Origin: Loripinus fragilis
Lineage: Eukaryota > Mollusca > Bivalvia > Lucinida > Lucinidae
Direction: 5' to 3'
Length of the DNA: 64,000 nt
Assembly (NCBI GenBank): GCA_964019695.1
Contig: OZ026526.1
Location: forward strand, 14,660,754-14,724,753
Shown here: positions 11,840-24,800 of the stretch, piece after piece
Layout: every line of letters begins with the position of its first letter
How positions within the stretch are numbered: position 1 is the first letter of the stretch
Position numbers and translations under genes: made by a program
The notes under the pieces: model-generated
What the model saw: the letters and a program-made list of their open reading frames with translations, nothing else
The model's database searches: none
What the model was told of the DNA's origin: nothing

Positions 11840-12760
11840 CCTAAGATGTATGTGGGTGGATCTATCTATTATACTAATGGGCGAATTACGTTTGAGTGGA
11901 AATCACACTGTGACGGAGTATAAAATGAGCGGAGAACCATAGAGTCAAAAGAGCGGATGGATAAAACATACAGATGAGCGAATTTTCCAGGTAATGACCT
12001 TTAAATAAGTATTCGCTCAGCTCTATTACCTGTAATGGCCAACATTGCTCAGTCTTAATTAGGTGATTTGGAGCTCATTACAGACCAAATCCATGAGGGA
12101 GGTCAGGATTCACCCCCACCCTTCCCGCTATTAAATATTCTATGAAAATGAAATAATTTGGTCTCGATGAGACCAAATTATTTTATTTTCATAGAATATT
12201 CAAGATAAATGATAAAATCCACAAAGCAAAGCAACATCTTTTATACATGAAACCCCTTTCCAGGAATCCTTGAATCGCCCCTGCATCTGGATGTTTACCT
12301 GGAAATTTCGCTCATTTGAATGATTCTAACAGCCCCTCTTTTGCCTTATGATTCTCAGCTCTTTCGTAAAAATAAATCTGCTCTTTCGTATTATGGATCC
12401 GCTCAAACGTAAATCTCCCATACTAATGACTGTGTACCAACCCTTCCCCTCCCTACACATTGTCATGCAATTATTGTCATGGATCAATACATGTGGAGTT
12501 TATGTCACATTGACCTAAGCTATAAGTGGGCTGATCTACCTGCACTAATGTCTGCGCACAAACCATATCTACACATTGTCATGCAATTAATGTCAAGGAT
12601 CAAGACAAGTGGAATTTATGTCACAATGATCTAAGATATAAGTGGGCGGATCTTCCTTTACATCCCCTCCCTACATATTGTCATGCAATCAATCACAAGT
12701 GGAGTTCATATCATGGTTCCAGCTCAGCTATAAGTGGGCGGATCTATCTGTACTAATTTC
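11840..12760. repeat. ~116-bp tandem array overlapping the stop codon of the transporter
   Basis: Four units share TAAGTGGGCGGATCTATCTG (positions about 11845, 12521, 12637 and 12729), TACACATTGTCATGCAAT and GTGGANTTTATGTCACA blocks. Spacing is 116 bp, then 92 bp, and about 124 bp after removing an inserted element. The last unit overlaps the coding exon; its complement encodes ISTDRSAHL and the stop. Confidence 0.85.
11880..12419. mobile_element. 540-bp inverted-repeat element with 9-bp target duplication
   Basis: Flanked by ATACTAATG at 11871-11879 and again at 12420-12428. The ends are inverted repeats (GGCGAATTACGTTTGAGTGG and GGGAGATTTACGTTTGAGCG when read inward). It carries a perfect central palindrome at about 12131-12205. 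A 9-bp duplication with long inverted ends fits a Mutator-like non-autonomous element. It sits ~310 bp past the stop codon, probably in the 3' UTR. Confidence 0.85.
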
Positions 12761-12853
12761 CGTACTATTGTCAACAATGATGTCATCCACCAGTAATGGC
12801 GGAGAGCAGCATCTCGTTGCCTGGATTTCTTTTATCACAAGTCGCAGCACAAA
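12728..12853 (-). CDS. SLC37A2-like: SLC37A-like last exon with stop codon
   Basis: Residues 594-634 and TAG. It opens [12 protein letters not shown], matching the vertebrate LLCRLVYKEI end of TM12. It then continues as a hydrophilic tail ending STDRSAHL. Acceptor GTTTCAG after a U-rich tract. The last ten codons and the stop fall within a repeat unit (bases 12728-12757) found three more times downstream, so the C-terminus has been rewritten by repeat sequence. No ER-retrieval KKxx signal is present. Confidence 0.93.
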   Translation of the reverse strand, partial: FVLRLVIKEIQATRCCSPPLLVDDIIVDNSTEISTDRSAHL

Positions 12854-15800
12854 CTGAAACATAAAGAGGAAATATGTAGCAAGCAATGCCATGCTAATAT
12901 GCCTGTTTAATATTTAGTAAATTACATGTACATGTAGTAATTTCTTTTCTTTTTTTGACTTTCATTAAAGTATGAATGTCATAAGCTGAGTTAAATGTAT
13001 TAAATTGACACCTGAAATGAACACATGTCATTCACAGACCACAAAATATCATCAAATAAACACTTGCCTGCATCACGAAAATTATTGGCAGTCACGGGAA
13101 AATTTCTCCTTTGCATTGTACACCCGGTAGGCGGCAATCGAAAATGCCGAAACTATCAAAGAACGTAGATAAAAAATCAATAGAAACAGTGTTTTCGATT
13201 GCCATTTGTCGCCCCACTGTCGACAAATGGCAATCAAAAACACTGTTTCTGTCAATTTTTGATCCGCATTCATCGATTGTTGATAATGTTTTCCATTGCC
13301 GCCTACCCGGTGTGCATTGGAAGACATCAAACTTTTCACTTGCCCTGTAGCCCGACTCTTAAATACGAGTGGACTACTGGATTTTTCGAGTCCTGATTCA
13401 TAATTTCATGAGCCTCTAACAACACAAAGTTCATCTCTTTTACTTATTTTGAGAAATGGTGATAAAGTATAGTGCCATTTTATTTAAAGTATAGTAAATA
13501 TTTTGTAGAGTTTATGCAGTAATAGCAATAAAACATTACTTTTCAATGCATAAACATTCACCAGTTCCCTCAAGAGATGTTGATAACCTTGAGGTTTGTC
13601 CTCAGTTATTAACATCTCCCTTGGGATTTGGCGAACATTAATGCATGAAAAAACATGTACAATTCCTATAGTACTAACAAAGGACTTTTTAAATATGGAA
13701 TTTGAGAATTTCTAAAACATAATTCAACTTCTGAAACACAACTTTTGGCTGCAATATGGCATGCAACTGTCTTCAATTTTAACATGTACAAAATTAGTTA
13801 AAAATCATACACAACTGAAATAATTCATAATTTATCTTTTTTAACGGGTGTTTCGCATTGAACCTGTGCGTCGCACACCCTTTTAAAAACACATAGAAAA
13901 TTTGAGTCAGTTCTATTCCCTGTTCCAGCCAAAAGTTGTGTTTCTGGAGTAAAATCATGTATTAGAAATCCCCAAATTCCATATTTAAAGGCAAATTCCA
14001 TATTTAAAAATCCTTTGTTTACAGTACAATCCTTGCAGTAGTGAAAAACAGAAGATCTAACATACGTGATCATTATTATTGAATTCATTAAATGAGTTTG
14101 GATCAATTGACCTTTGATCAGGTAGTAACAATAAACATTCACTTTAATGAATGCTTGAAATTTTAGATTTAGGAAAGAGTGGGATTTTTCATTCCATTTG
14201 TCCATCAGTTCAACCCTTTCCCTGTCACATGCATATAAGTGGGCTTTTGTCCTTGTGGGATTTTGTCCCAGTGGGCTTGTGTCCTAGTGGGCTTTTGTCC
14301 TACACTCAATGCTAATATCATATCATATATGCACTCGCACAGTAGTACAAAAATCGTTAACCCTTTGTATGATGGAATCCCCTAAATGGGTACACTGGCA
14401 AACAGTGAAGACCCAGATTCAGCACTGTTTGATAAGATACACTCTTCAGAGACTGAAGTTCATCTTCATTTGGAAATTCTTACCTGTGACCCCTTGACAT
14501 GTACAATGCACCATCCCAGATTCATTTTATCAGACCAGATGGAAGAATTCATTAGTACAAAAAGGGTGATACTTACAACTAAAGCAGCTAAGTCGGCTCC
14601 TATCAACATCCAGAAAACAGCATTTGTACCATATTTCCATAAAACACCCGTCAATAATGGCCCTATAGCTGCTCCTATAAAACATAATAACATGGGTAAT
14701 AATTGTTACACTGGGAATTGAAGTATTGCTTAAGTCACTGGGTTTTGTCTTAGAGCAGGACACTTTATCCACTGCTTAGTACTGGTGCAACCCAATAAGA
14801 AAGGGAATTGTCTCAACACGACAGAAATTGTTGACTGGAATGTAAAGCATAAACACAAACACACACTATAATCCTCCAATTTTAAAACTCATTACTCCTT
14901 TCATTCTGGATACCTGCAATAGGTAGTTTGGCAAACAGTGAAGACCAGGCCTCGAGGTTATAAAACTTTTTTCATGCTCAACTCAGCTGAGCACAAAATT
15001 TCAACTGCTCATAAAATTAAATGCTGAAAAATAAACACTTTTCTTGCTTTCAAATTCTCAAATGTTTGACTTAATATCGTGCTAATAAATGCTAAAATGC
15101 CAAAAATTGTTGGTATTTTAACATTTATGACCATGATCAATTTTATGCTAAGTTGAGTTGAGCATGAAAAAGTTTTATAACCTCGGGGTCTGGATGAAAT
15201 GCTGTACAAGAGGTGTTTCATGTCTATTTGAACAAATTTGTAATGCTGTTACTAATTTATTTCTTGTTATATTTGGTAATAATGGGTTAGTCTGGTCTCC
15301 AGGAACACGCAGCCATCAAGAAAACAAATCTTAATTTTTATTTTCTGGTTTGAAACAGTCTCTGAAGATGAGCAGTCAAATTTTAAGCGCTTAAAAATGC
15401 TGTCTAAAACGAAATGTACTAAATCTATCTCGAACAATTTCTCTAAAATATATGAAGTTTTTCTCTTGGAACCTTTCATATGTTGGTCATAAATGATTAA
15501 AAAGTGTTCTGTTAGAAAATAAAACATTCTAGATGGACAATTCCTTTTTAGCAGCAACTTGAACATCAAATTTTAGGGTTTACAGTTTCCATAGCAACAC
15601 TAAATTGTATGCAAAGGCACTCAAATGCAATATTTGGTGATCAGTTTTATAGGCGATAGATACTTAAAATATCTAAGAAATTGAGTTGGCTGTGAGTTTT
15701 GAGAATTCGTTTTTCAAAATTCTTCAAAGACATTTTTTTATACATGAGATATCCATTTGGGCACTTGTATGGAAGAACTTATTAAGCCCAGTTGACAAGC

Positions 15801-18800
15801 AAAAACATGCACATATAGGCTGTTTCTCATTTGAATAATAGACTGAATGTTCCTAAAAACTTAAAAGAAAGTCTTACACTTAAATATGTATTTTCTTAGA
15901 ATATACGCCCGTTTTAGCTCTTAAAATCAGTTAAAGGGGGGTGGGGATGTATTTAGGACCGCTGTGTTATTGTTATGGTTTAAATTGTCACCTTGTCTAG
16001 TTGGCAATACCGCGGACATGTCCGTCATGTGTGACCAGCCATGAGATTTTGGGTCCAAATGAGGTACCTGGTCAAAATTGAGATATTGATATTTTCTGAT
16101 ACCTATATATCCCTGGAGTATACATGTGAAATTTCAGTTCGATATCTTAAGCGGTTTCTCGGAAAAAGGCAATAGTTCATAGGTCCCTACGTCATGGAAT
16201 TGTATATAAAGTGTTTGCGACGTCAACGTTAATTTTCTGATAGATGAACTTGGCGATTTTATGTCAGGTATTTGAAACGAATTGATTATTCTTTTGGGAA
16301 AGTTCATTTCACTTCAGAAATTCTCGATTAGAACATTTTGGGATCATAATGTGAGCGGATAAATCGTCAACATTATTTCTTAAAAAATATAAATGTATTA
16401 GATTAAGCATTTTTCCTGGGTTCGAAAATTTTGAAATTAAATTCACAGTATGAAATGTTCTAATGCGGTCTTTTTCATGATGAAAATGGGCATTTATGCA
16501 AATCGGAAAGTTGATAATTAGCTCGTTTAAAAAAGGCGATTAGAAACGATTCATGCGCGGATCCAGGAATCTTAGTCAGGTGGGAGGAGGGGTCTAGGTC
16601 CATCTGGCATATAAAAAAAGCTCTGACAACGTTTTTTTTTGTCCTCAACTGATTTTACAGAGGTCCGGTGGTAACTTTCAGAAAAACTATCATTTGCCAA
16701 GGTTCGAGTGGGGTGGAACATTTTCCAGGGGGGGGGGGGGGGGGGGGGGTCCAACTTTTTCCAGGGGGGGGGGGGGGGCAAATTGCTTTTTGCCAATAGA
16801 AACCCATATAACTTGTGATTTTCCAGGGGGTCCGGACCGCCTGCCACCCCCCTCTGGATCGGCCCATGTGATCCTGCGCATCGTGGTTTAATCTATCTAC
16901 TCGTTTTTCTCTTTTCTTTTTCAATATGACCTTCGCTAATTCATTTGTAGAAAGATGAGGGAACTCAGCATCAGCAGCAGTGCTGCCAGTAGTAGTAGTT
17001 ATAAAATACTAAGGGCAGCTTTACCCTTAGCAGATTAATTAAACGACCCAAAACATTTTGGTCGGCACGTGATGAGTTACACAACCTACGTTTTTTTTCA
17101 TGAAATATACAGAAACGCGGTTTCAACAATGTTTAAGCCTATCATCGACTGGACGTCGAACTCCGACACTATTCAAATGCTGTTCACTTATAGTTGATAG
17201 GATAGCATGCTAAAATGTTCAAATTACAGTCGCTGAAGTTGTGAATAGTGTAGACTATGAATCTGCATCTTATATGTTGAGGTACATTTAGATCTACTTG
17301 CCGGGAATACATGTGTACATGAACCTATCCGAATGATTTGGTTGCATAATTATCAGCTATAACCATAATTAACTACAATCAGCTCGCGCCCATGTACACA
17401 CCGAACTTACAATTACTTAAACACAGATCAGATCGAAATGGATCAAACTCTAAACTTCGGAATTATTGAAGTAGATGGGATAAGGCGCAGATAAAAATGG
17501 GATGTACCTTGCTTAAACGCTACAGAACATGATTTTACACAACTTATAAAATTTCGGTACTGGGCATGTATGCGTTAAAATCATGCTTCAACCACCACGA
17601 CCTCTTAGGAATGCCCCTCGATTCATTCAATACATTTACTCGTAATATTCACGCCTCAAAGCGTTTTGTGGATATATAGCTTCCTTGTTGTGCTAGAAGT
17701 GTAGTGCTTGGCTTGAGCCTTGATCTACATGTACTTCCATACTTTGTAGATTATAGCAGAACAGGCTCTGGTTGCGCTTTACAACAGGTTCGTCTGAGTC
17801 TTTGCGTAAGTGATAAGCTGGCACAGTTTTCAAGTGGCTCTAACACACACATGTAACAAAACGGATAGCCCGAAAGTCGAGCCTGAATATACGGAGTTAC
17901 ATGTAATAAGAAAGAATTTCTAAATTTTGTGCAAAAATACGCTCATGGCAAAAGCTCGTGACTTCATCTTAGATGTGCTGTAAAGTGAAATCGGTGATGT
18001 GCGCAGTCTAGCGTTTACCACGCTTACACAATACACTTGTTACATGTAGCATACACGGAACAGTCAGCGTATCAGACATGTAGCTCTATTAGGACACATA
18101 GAGCAGTCAGCGCGTCAGACTAGTAAGATCTAGTAACCCAAATATTGATATTGATATTTGTCCTCATATTGTTTGTCAAAATTGACCCGAGACATATGAA
18201 TATTCAATGACCTTTTACTCAGTCTTCGTGAATCTTCGTAAAAAGTGCGCTTTAGACTGTTGTACAATTACAAATCTGAATAAAATAAATAAAAATCCCC
18301 GATAGCCTAGTGGATAGTCGAGTGTTTTAGCACTCAAAAGATATGGGTTCCAGTCCAGTAGCATTAAAGTATTTTTTTTAAAAAATCGATGTGCTAGTTT
18401 CTTTGTATTTATTATTGATTTTGTGCACAACTGGAATTATTTATTTGAATTTGGCATGCGTTTATGTAACAAATACACTCGTAGCACCGTGAATAGTTTC
18501 AATAAGCCTACATGTGATTGCTGAATATTTTTGAGACTCTTGTTATCATCTGCTGACTTTTAATCAAAATTAACTTTTTCAAAAATTCTTACAGGAACAC
18601 TATCAGAGTGTCAAATGGCCTGTATCCAGGTCAGAACCGACGTTCTGTTGGTACTGAACTGGGACCAAACTATTTGCAAATGTTATCAGCTGACAAGGAA
18701 AGAGTGAGGGACTTAGGGAATAATGAATACAAAAGCGGCTAAATACAAATGAAAGATGTAAAGCCCATAATGATGTAAAATATACGAACAATATTTAAAA

Positions 18801-21800
18801 TACTTAAAAAAAAGCAATTTGACAATTATATAAAAAGGGTCCTTCCAAGTTTCGATCCAGGTATGCTTGGTTTGTAAGTAGTCAACTAACCACTAGGCTA
18901 TCAGACCATTTGCATTACCGAATTGACATTATCTTCATAATCTCTGTAAAAGCGTGACCAAGGTGGGAGTACTCCACGAAAACGCAAGAATATCACAAAG
19001 ATTTTGGCGAAAATTAATCAGTCTAAGGTCAATTTTGGCAGACTATACATATTCGCCACTTCTTGCCGTCGCAGTTTAAACAGTGCATTTCCAGAATGTT
19101 TGTGAAAATTACCATGGCAATGTTAATGGGTGCATTTTTAAAACAAATTTACGGGGATGGAAGTCAAATATAAAATAGCAATATACAATAAAATATTAAA
19201 ATAAATTATAATTTTGGTTCTCAAGTAGGTCCCGTTTAAAGTGAACATACATTTTAAAATTTCACGATTCCCATTGACGCTAAAGTTAACGTCGCCAAAA
19301 AATACCATTTAAATTTGTCGTCGTATTTAAATGGCTACAATACGAAAACAACAGACACCAAGAAGCTACAATAGAAATGTATATTGCGTAAATCAATTTT
19401 CGTTCATTCGGTACTTTTTTCACGGTTGTAGCTTCTATTGTTTTGCGACAATAATTTTGCCAAAAAATCTGGAAATACATTGATTTAAACGGCACGTTGT
19501 AATACGGCGAATAATTATGTCCTGTGACTGTACCTCAAAATATAGCGCTTATTGCATACACTGAAACGAGCATCGTATGCCACATCACTCATAAGTAGGA
19601 TGGAACTTTCCACTTGTAGTGTGTCGCCTCAACAGGCAACAAACCCGCTCACGTGCTGTACGACAACATTGGGGACAAAAGGTACTGAAACGAACACACC
19701 TTTTTGCGCATACAATTTGCGTTCGAAAATTAATTGATTCTGTTGTTTTATAAAATGCATTATAATATCAGACCTGGTCTTGGTCTGCAGTGTATGATTG
19801 TGGTATTTCCTGGTCATACTCATTTGTTTTTCTGGTCTTTAATATGCACAGTAGAATAAGAATAAAAATGCACTACGGCCAATACAGAAAGTGTCGGAGA
19901 AACGGTGTTTTTTAATACATGTCTCATCTGTAATTCCTCCAACTCCATGATTTAAAAAGTCGTACGTACATGTATAAACCATAATTAAATATTTCTTGCC
20001 AAGAAATGCGCCTCTTGGGCTTTAAACGATGTTAACAAATGAGGCTTAGCGATGTACAAATTACGCAACAAAGTGCAGTTGCATAAATTACGTCACTTTT
20101 GCAGCGCGTTTTCCCGACGTCACGTTTTACCGCATTTGGGCACAAAATGTCATGGCGCGTCACATGTATGAAAAGGCAAAATGTGTCTGTTGTATTTAAT
20201 GCGACCGCAAAAAATAAAATTTAAATCTGTTCAAATAAACATGAAACATGTCTTGTATAATGCAATATTTCGTCAGGGTCTGCATTGTTTGGTCCAGGGA
20301 CTGAAATATATTAAATTTTAAAAATTTTGACCTGTGACCCATTAAAGTAGAAATTGCTTACTGTATAAGTATGATTTTCAACCAAACATATGATGTGAGT
20401 ACTCAGAAGAACCCTCTTGATAAAACAGAGTGAGCTGAACATTTCTTGTACTTCAACAACAGCAGAATCTAGGGCGAAGATTTGGTACCAGTAAAATGCA
20501 TTTAAGCCCCCCGGTGGCTTAGGCTGCTGTCCGTTCTAAGGCGGTGGTTCTGTTGTTGTTGACTTTTTGTTTTTTGTTTATTGTTACTCCCATTGTGGGA
20601 GTCTGTAATTGTTCTATGTTTTGTTGTACGTTAGTTTATGTCCATTCTAGTATCGCAATTATCTTGATGGGAAAGAGAGAGCTGATTGCTTTGCTTTATT
20701 TGTCTTCCTGGTGTCATGTGATGGTTGAGTGGCTCTTCCTTGCGGTGTCACAGGGTTGTCTGCAGTTTGTGATTGTGGTATTTCCTGATCATACTCACTT
20801 ACTATTCTCTTGGTTTAAGCACCCTTAACACATGGTAAAATTGATGTCTAAGAAAATAATCACAATTTTACGCATAATACGTTGTTATTTGAACCTATGG
20901 ACTGAACAAATATTCTCTACAAATTTAGATAAGGAAAAGTTTGCTTGGACTAATAACCTACCTATACTACCAGTTCCGTCTATAATGGCTGTAACTGTTG
21001 CTAAAGCTTTTGAATTTCCCTTCAAACTCTTGTGTGTCCCGAGATCAGCGCTGACAGCAGTTGTGATTAATGCATAAGGACCGTTCACCATGAACCCACA
21101 TAGTAGTAGAAGACCTGGAAATAGGAAGTCAGTTAACCATTATACACTATACACTTGTTGTCTGCTGACTTTTTTTTCAAAATTAACTTTTTCAAAAAAA
21201 TCCTTCAAGAACACTATCAGAGTTTCAAACAGTTTGGATCCAGATCAGGATCATCATTCTGTCATTCTGTGGGTGTTGATCTGGGTCCAAACTGTTTGCA
21301 AAGGTTATCAGCAGACAACAAAAGTGGCAGCTTGCAAAGAAAGAGTTGAGATTCAAGTGTTTCAATCCAGGTAAGACTGCAATGTCAGTAAACCTATCTA
21401 ATTTCCCATAAATACCAAACTTTTATATATATATATCAAACTTGATAGTCAATTACATCCATCAAGAAAGGCCAATAGATAAGGCTGTGTAATCTAAAAA
21501 TATTGAATGTCTTATTTATCAACCAAAGCGGATCTAGTTGGAACTAGAAACAATTGCCTCCATGAGATTTTTTTTTTGAGCACCCGAAACAAATGTTAAC
21601 TGATGATTAAGAAAATATTCTCAAATTACGTTTAATTTTTTTTGGTTTATCTGGGCCTATTAAAGGGTTAATTAGGGGATAACTGTATTCAAAATTTTCA
21701 TTTGGGTAGGTATATTGTGGGATATACAGTCAGAAATTTAGTATTACGGCGACGCGCAGAGCCTTAAAACGTGATTTCCGACCGTATATCTGACGATATA

Positions 21801-24800
21801 CCTCCCCAAATGAAAATTTTGAATATGGTTATCTCCATTCTAATGCACTTCTGCAGTTTCGTATCAAATTGGAGCATTGCAAACACGTCATCCAACAGTA
21901 TATGAATTAATGACGTCAAACTTTCCGCCAGTATATCACAGGATATACAGTCGCAAGTATTTGACGTTATCCAATCAGAAGTCATGTTACAAAATCAAGT
22001 GCATTAGAATTATAGCTGACTGACTGTTCATGGAAATACATACCTACAGTATGGGCATAGTCTACACTTCCATACACATTGTATATATACATCTGAAATA
22101 AAAAAAAAAAAAAAATGAATAAAGAAGAGTCAGTGTGTCATTAACTTTCAGGTCTACTCCATATTTAAAGGAAAATTCCATGTCTAGAGGTAATTCCATA
22201 TTTAGAGGAAAATTACATATTTAAAGGTAAAATACATATTTAGAGGTAAATTACAAATTGAAAGGTAAATTCCATATTTGAAGGTCAATCCATATTTGAA
22301 GGTAAATTCCATATTTGAAGGTCAAATCCATATTTGAAGGTAAATTTCATATTTAAAGTAAATTCTGTATTTAAAGGTAAATTCCATACTTTAAAAGACC
22401 CTGAATTATGAATGCCTTACCATAGGAGCAGCTAGTATCAACATAATAGCACATGTTGAGGCTCTGGCACCAGTGTAATCAGATATTATACCAGCAGATA
22501 TACCACCTACAACGACAATAGCAGAAACATATCAATCTGTGATCAATAGAAGTAAATATATTGTACTTGTATATTGTATATTCATCATTTGTTTTATATC
22601 TCAGCCAAAAACATTTTATGGTTGCTTAGCCTTAGGCCAAAAAAAAAATACCTGTGTTTAGGGTAACCTGACTCTACCTAAATATACTGGTGAAACCTTG
22701 ATTTTTTCAGGTTTTCTGGATTTTATGCATTTTCAAAGGTGAAATGTCATTTTGTGAACCCAGATTAGACTGCCCCTGAAGGGAGCAGTCTGATCTGGGT
22801 CCACACTGTTTGCCCCGATGCTTCCATAAGTCAAATAATGTGAGCAAAAATATGCAACCAACGACTAAAGCAAAAAGCATTTTAGACAAATTTTTGTAGG
22901 CATATTATGGGTGAAAATACGTTTATTTCTAAATTACATCCATTTCTGAATTACATCCAAGTAATATAATGAATTTACATACCAGCAATGCCGCCCACAT
23001 CAAACAGGGTAGATAAATCTGCAGACATTTCTGCATCATAATCAGCTGAAATTATATATAAAGAATACTAGGTGAGTGTCTTTTGAGATCAAGTTTACCA
23101 GGCAAGGCTTTGAGAACGCTTGTTGACATCGCGAGGCTTGTTGAGATATTTGAGAATACTAGGTGAGTGTCTTTTGAGATCAAGTTTACCAGGCAAGGCT
23201 TTGAGAACGCTTGTTGACATCGCGAGGCTTGCTGAGATATTTGAGATTACTAGGTGAGTGTCTTTTGATATCAAGTTTACCAGGCAAGGCTTTGAGAACA
23301 CTTGTTGACATCGCGAGGCTTGTTGAGATATTTGAGAATACTAGGTGAGTGTCTTTTGATATCAAGTTTACAAGGCAAGGCTTGAGAATACTTGTTGACA
23401 TCGTGAGACTTGCTGAGATATTTGAGAATACTAGGTGAGTGTCTTTTGATATCAAGTTTACCAGGCAAGGCTTTGCGAACGCTTGTTGACATCGCGAGGC
23501 TTGTTGAGATATTTGAGAATACTAGGTGAGTGTCTTTTGATATCAAGTTTACCAGGCAAGGCTTTGAGAACGCTTGTTGACATTGTGAGGCTTGCCAAGC
23601 GATTCAAAATGCATTCTCAAAGCAGAGCCTGGTAAACTTGGTATCAAAAGACGCGAACCTGGTATTCTATGTATCAGTTTACCTATTGTTTCACTCTTCA
23701 AACTAGGGATTATGACATAATTTTTGATTTTTGTGTTGATTCAGCGTCATTAATGACGTCATTCAAAAAGTGCAACGTCATCATGACCTGATAAAGGCGC
23801 ATGCCGTGAGATAGACAACGTTTAACTTTATCAGGCAACGTGTGACAATGCAGTTAATATGAGACATGAAACACTGTTACCTGTTACTGAGTCTGACTAA
23901 CACAAGTTGGCTAAAAAACAAAGGATTTTGTGCTATTTTTGTACTGAACCTAGGGATATCATGCTCCATGAACAACAACAAAAATGTAAAAAATGTAAAA
24001 AATGTAAAAAAACAACACATCTCTAATATTTACTTTTGTATAATAAAGAATTATTAGTTTATCAGCAGACAACAAAAGTCGCCACCAGCAAGGAAAGAGT
24101 TAAATACTTACGTCGTTTGGCGCCGATATATTTTGGCAACCAGAATAGGAATGTATAGCTGACAAGTTTGGCAAAAAATAAACACAGGGAAAATTCAGCC
24201 ACACCCTGAAATAAGAGGTATTCTTACATCAAGACAGTAAAAATTCCCCAAAACATAAACCTTGAGCCACCGATAGATTCTCTCAGCTGCTTTGAAGCAA
24301 TAAACATGGAATGGTTCATTGTATATCAAGGGGGCACAGGTTACAATTACCAAATATGGATGATTTAACATGTATGCAATTCACTTATGGTTTATAGATT
24401 TTATTACATGGCATTATAGAGAGTCCCAGAGAGACTATGTCATACTATTTTAGAAATTAATTCAATTTTAGGAATGTTCATGGAATCATGAATACTTCGG
24501 GTTTCTTGCAAAGTACTTTGCAAGAGACCCGAAGTACTCATGATTCTATGAACATTCCAAAAAATGAATTTATAGCTTATATTTACATTTTATTTTAAAT
24601 ATCTAAAGTATAGAAATTATTTATAATTTAGGAAACAAAACAGTTTTTGTATTTAATATGTAATCACATTAACCGTTTTGTTGTAGTGTAAAACCAAAAA
24701 GCGGAGCAGCCAGTGTGAACACAAATAGCCAATGGAGCAAACAAGAAGCTTGTTTTGCACATGCAACTCAGGTGTGGCTTGTTGTCAATCACAACACCAG

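Noticed and set aside
13825..14205. 126-codon minus-strand open frame.
   Set aside because: Runs across the arm of hairpin element J in the intron between exons 16 and 17; composition and lack of any domain indicate chance.
15267..15569. 100-codon minus-strand open frame in an intron.
   Set aside because: AT-driven composition, no recognisable domain, no splice context; no second copy to suggest an element protein.
18838..18912. Functional tRNA gene on the minus strand.
   Set aside because: A-box is good but the T-arm is mismatched (GGATCGAAACT), the anticodon stem does not pair and the acceptor stem is incomplete.
20885..21091. Apparent stand-alone minus-strand protein beginning MVNGPY.
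   Set aside because: It is exon 15 of the transporter plus read-through into the intron; the Met is internal to TM10.
23095..23546. Three overlapping ~70-90-codon open frames with internal repeats, looking like a repeat protein.
   Set aside because: They arise because the 91-bp unit lacks stops in shifting frames; the array is intronic non-coding DNA.
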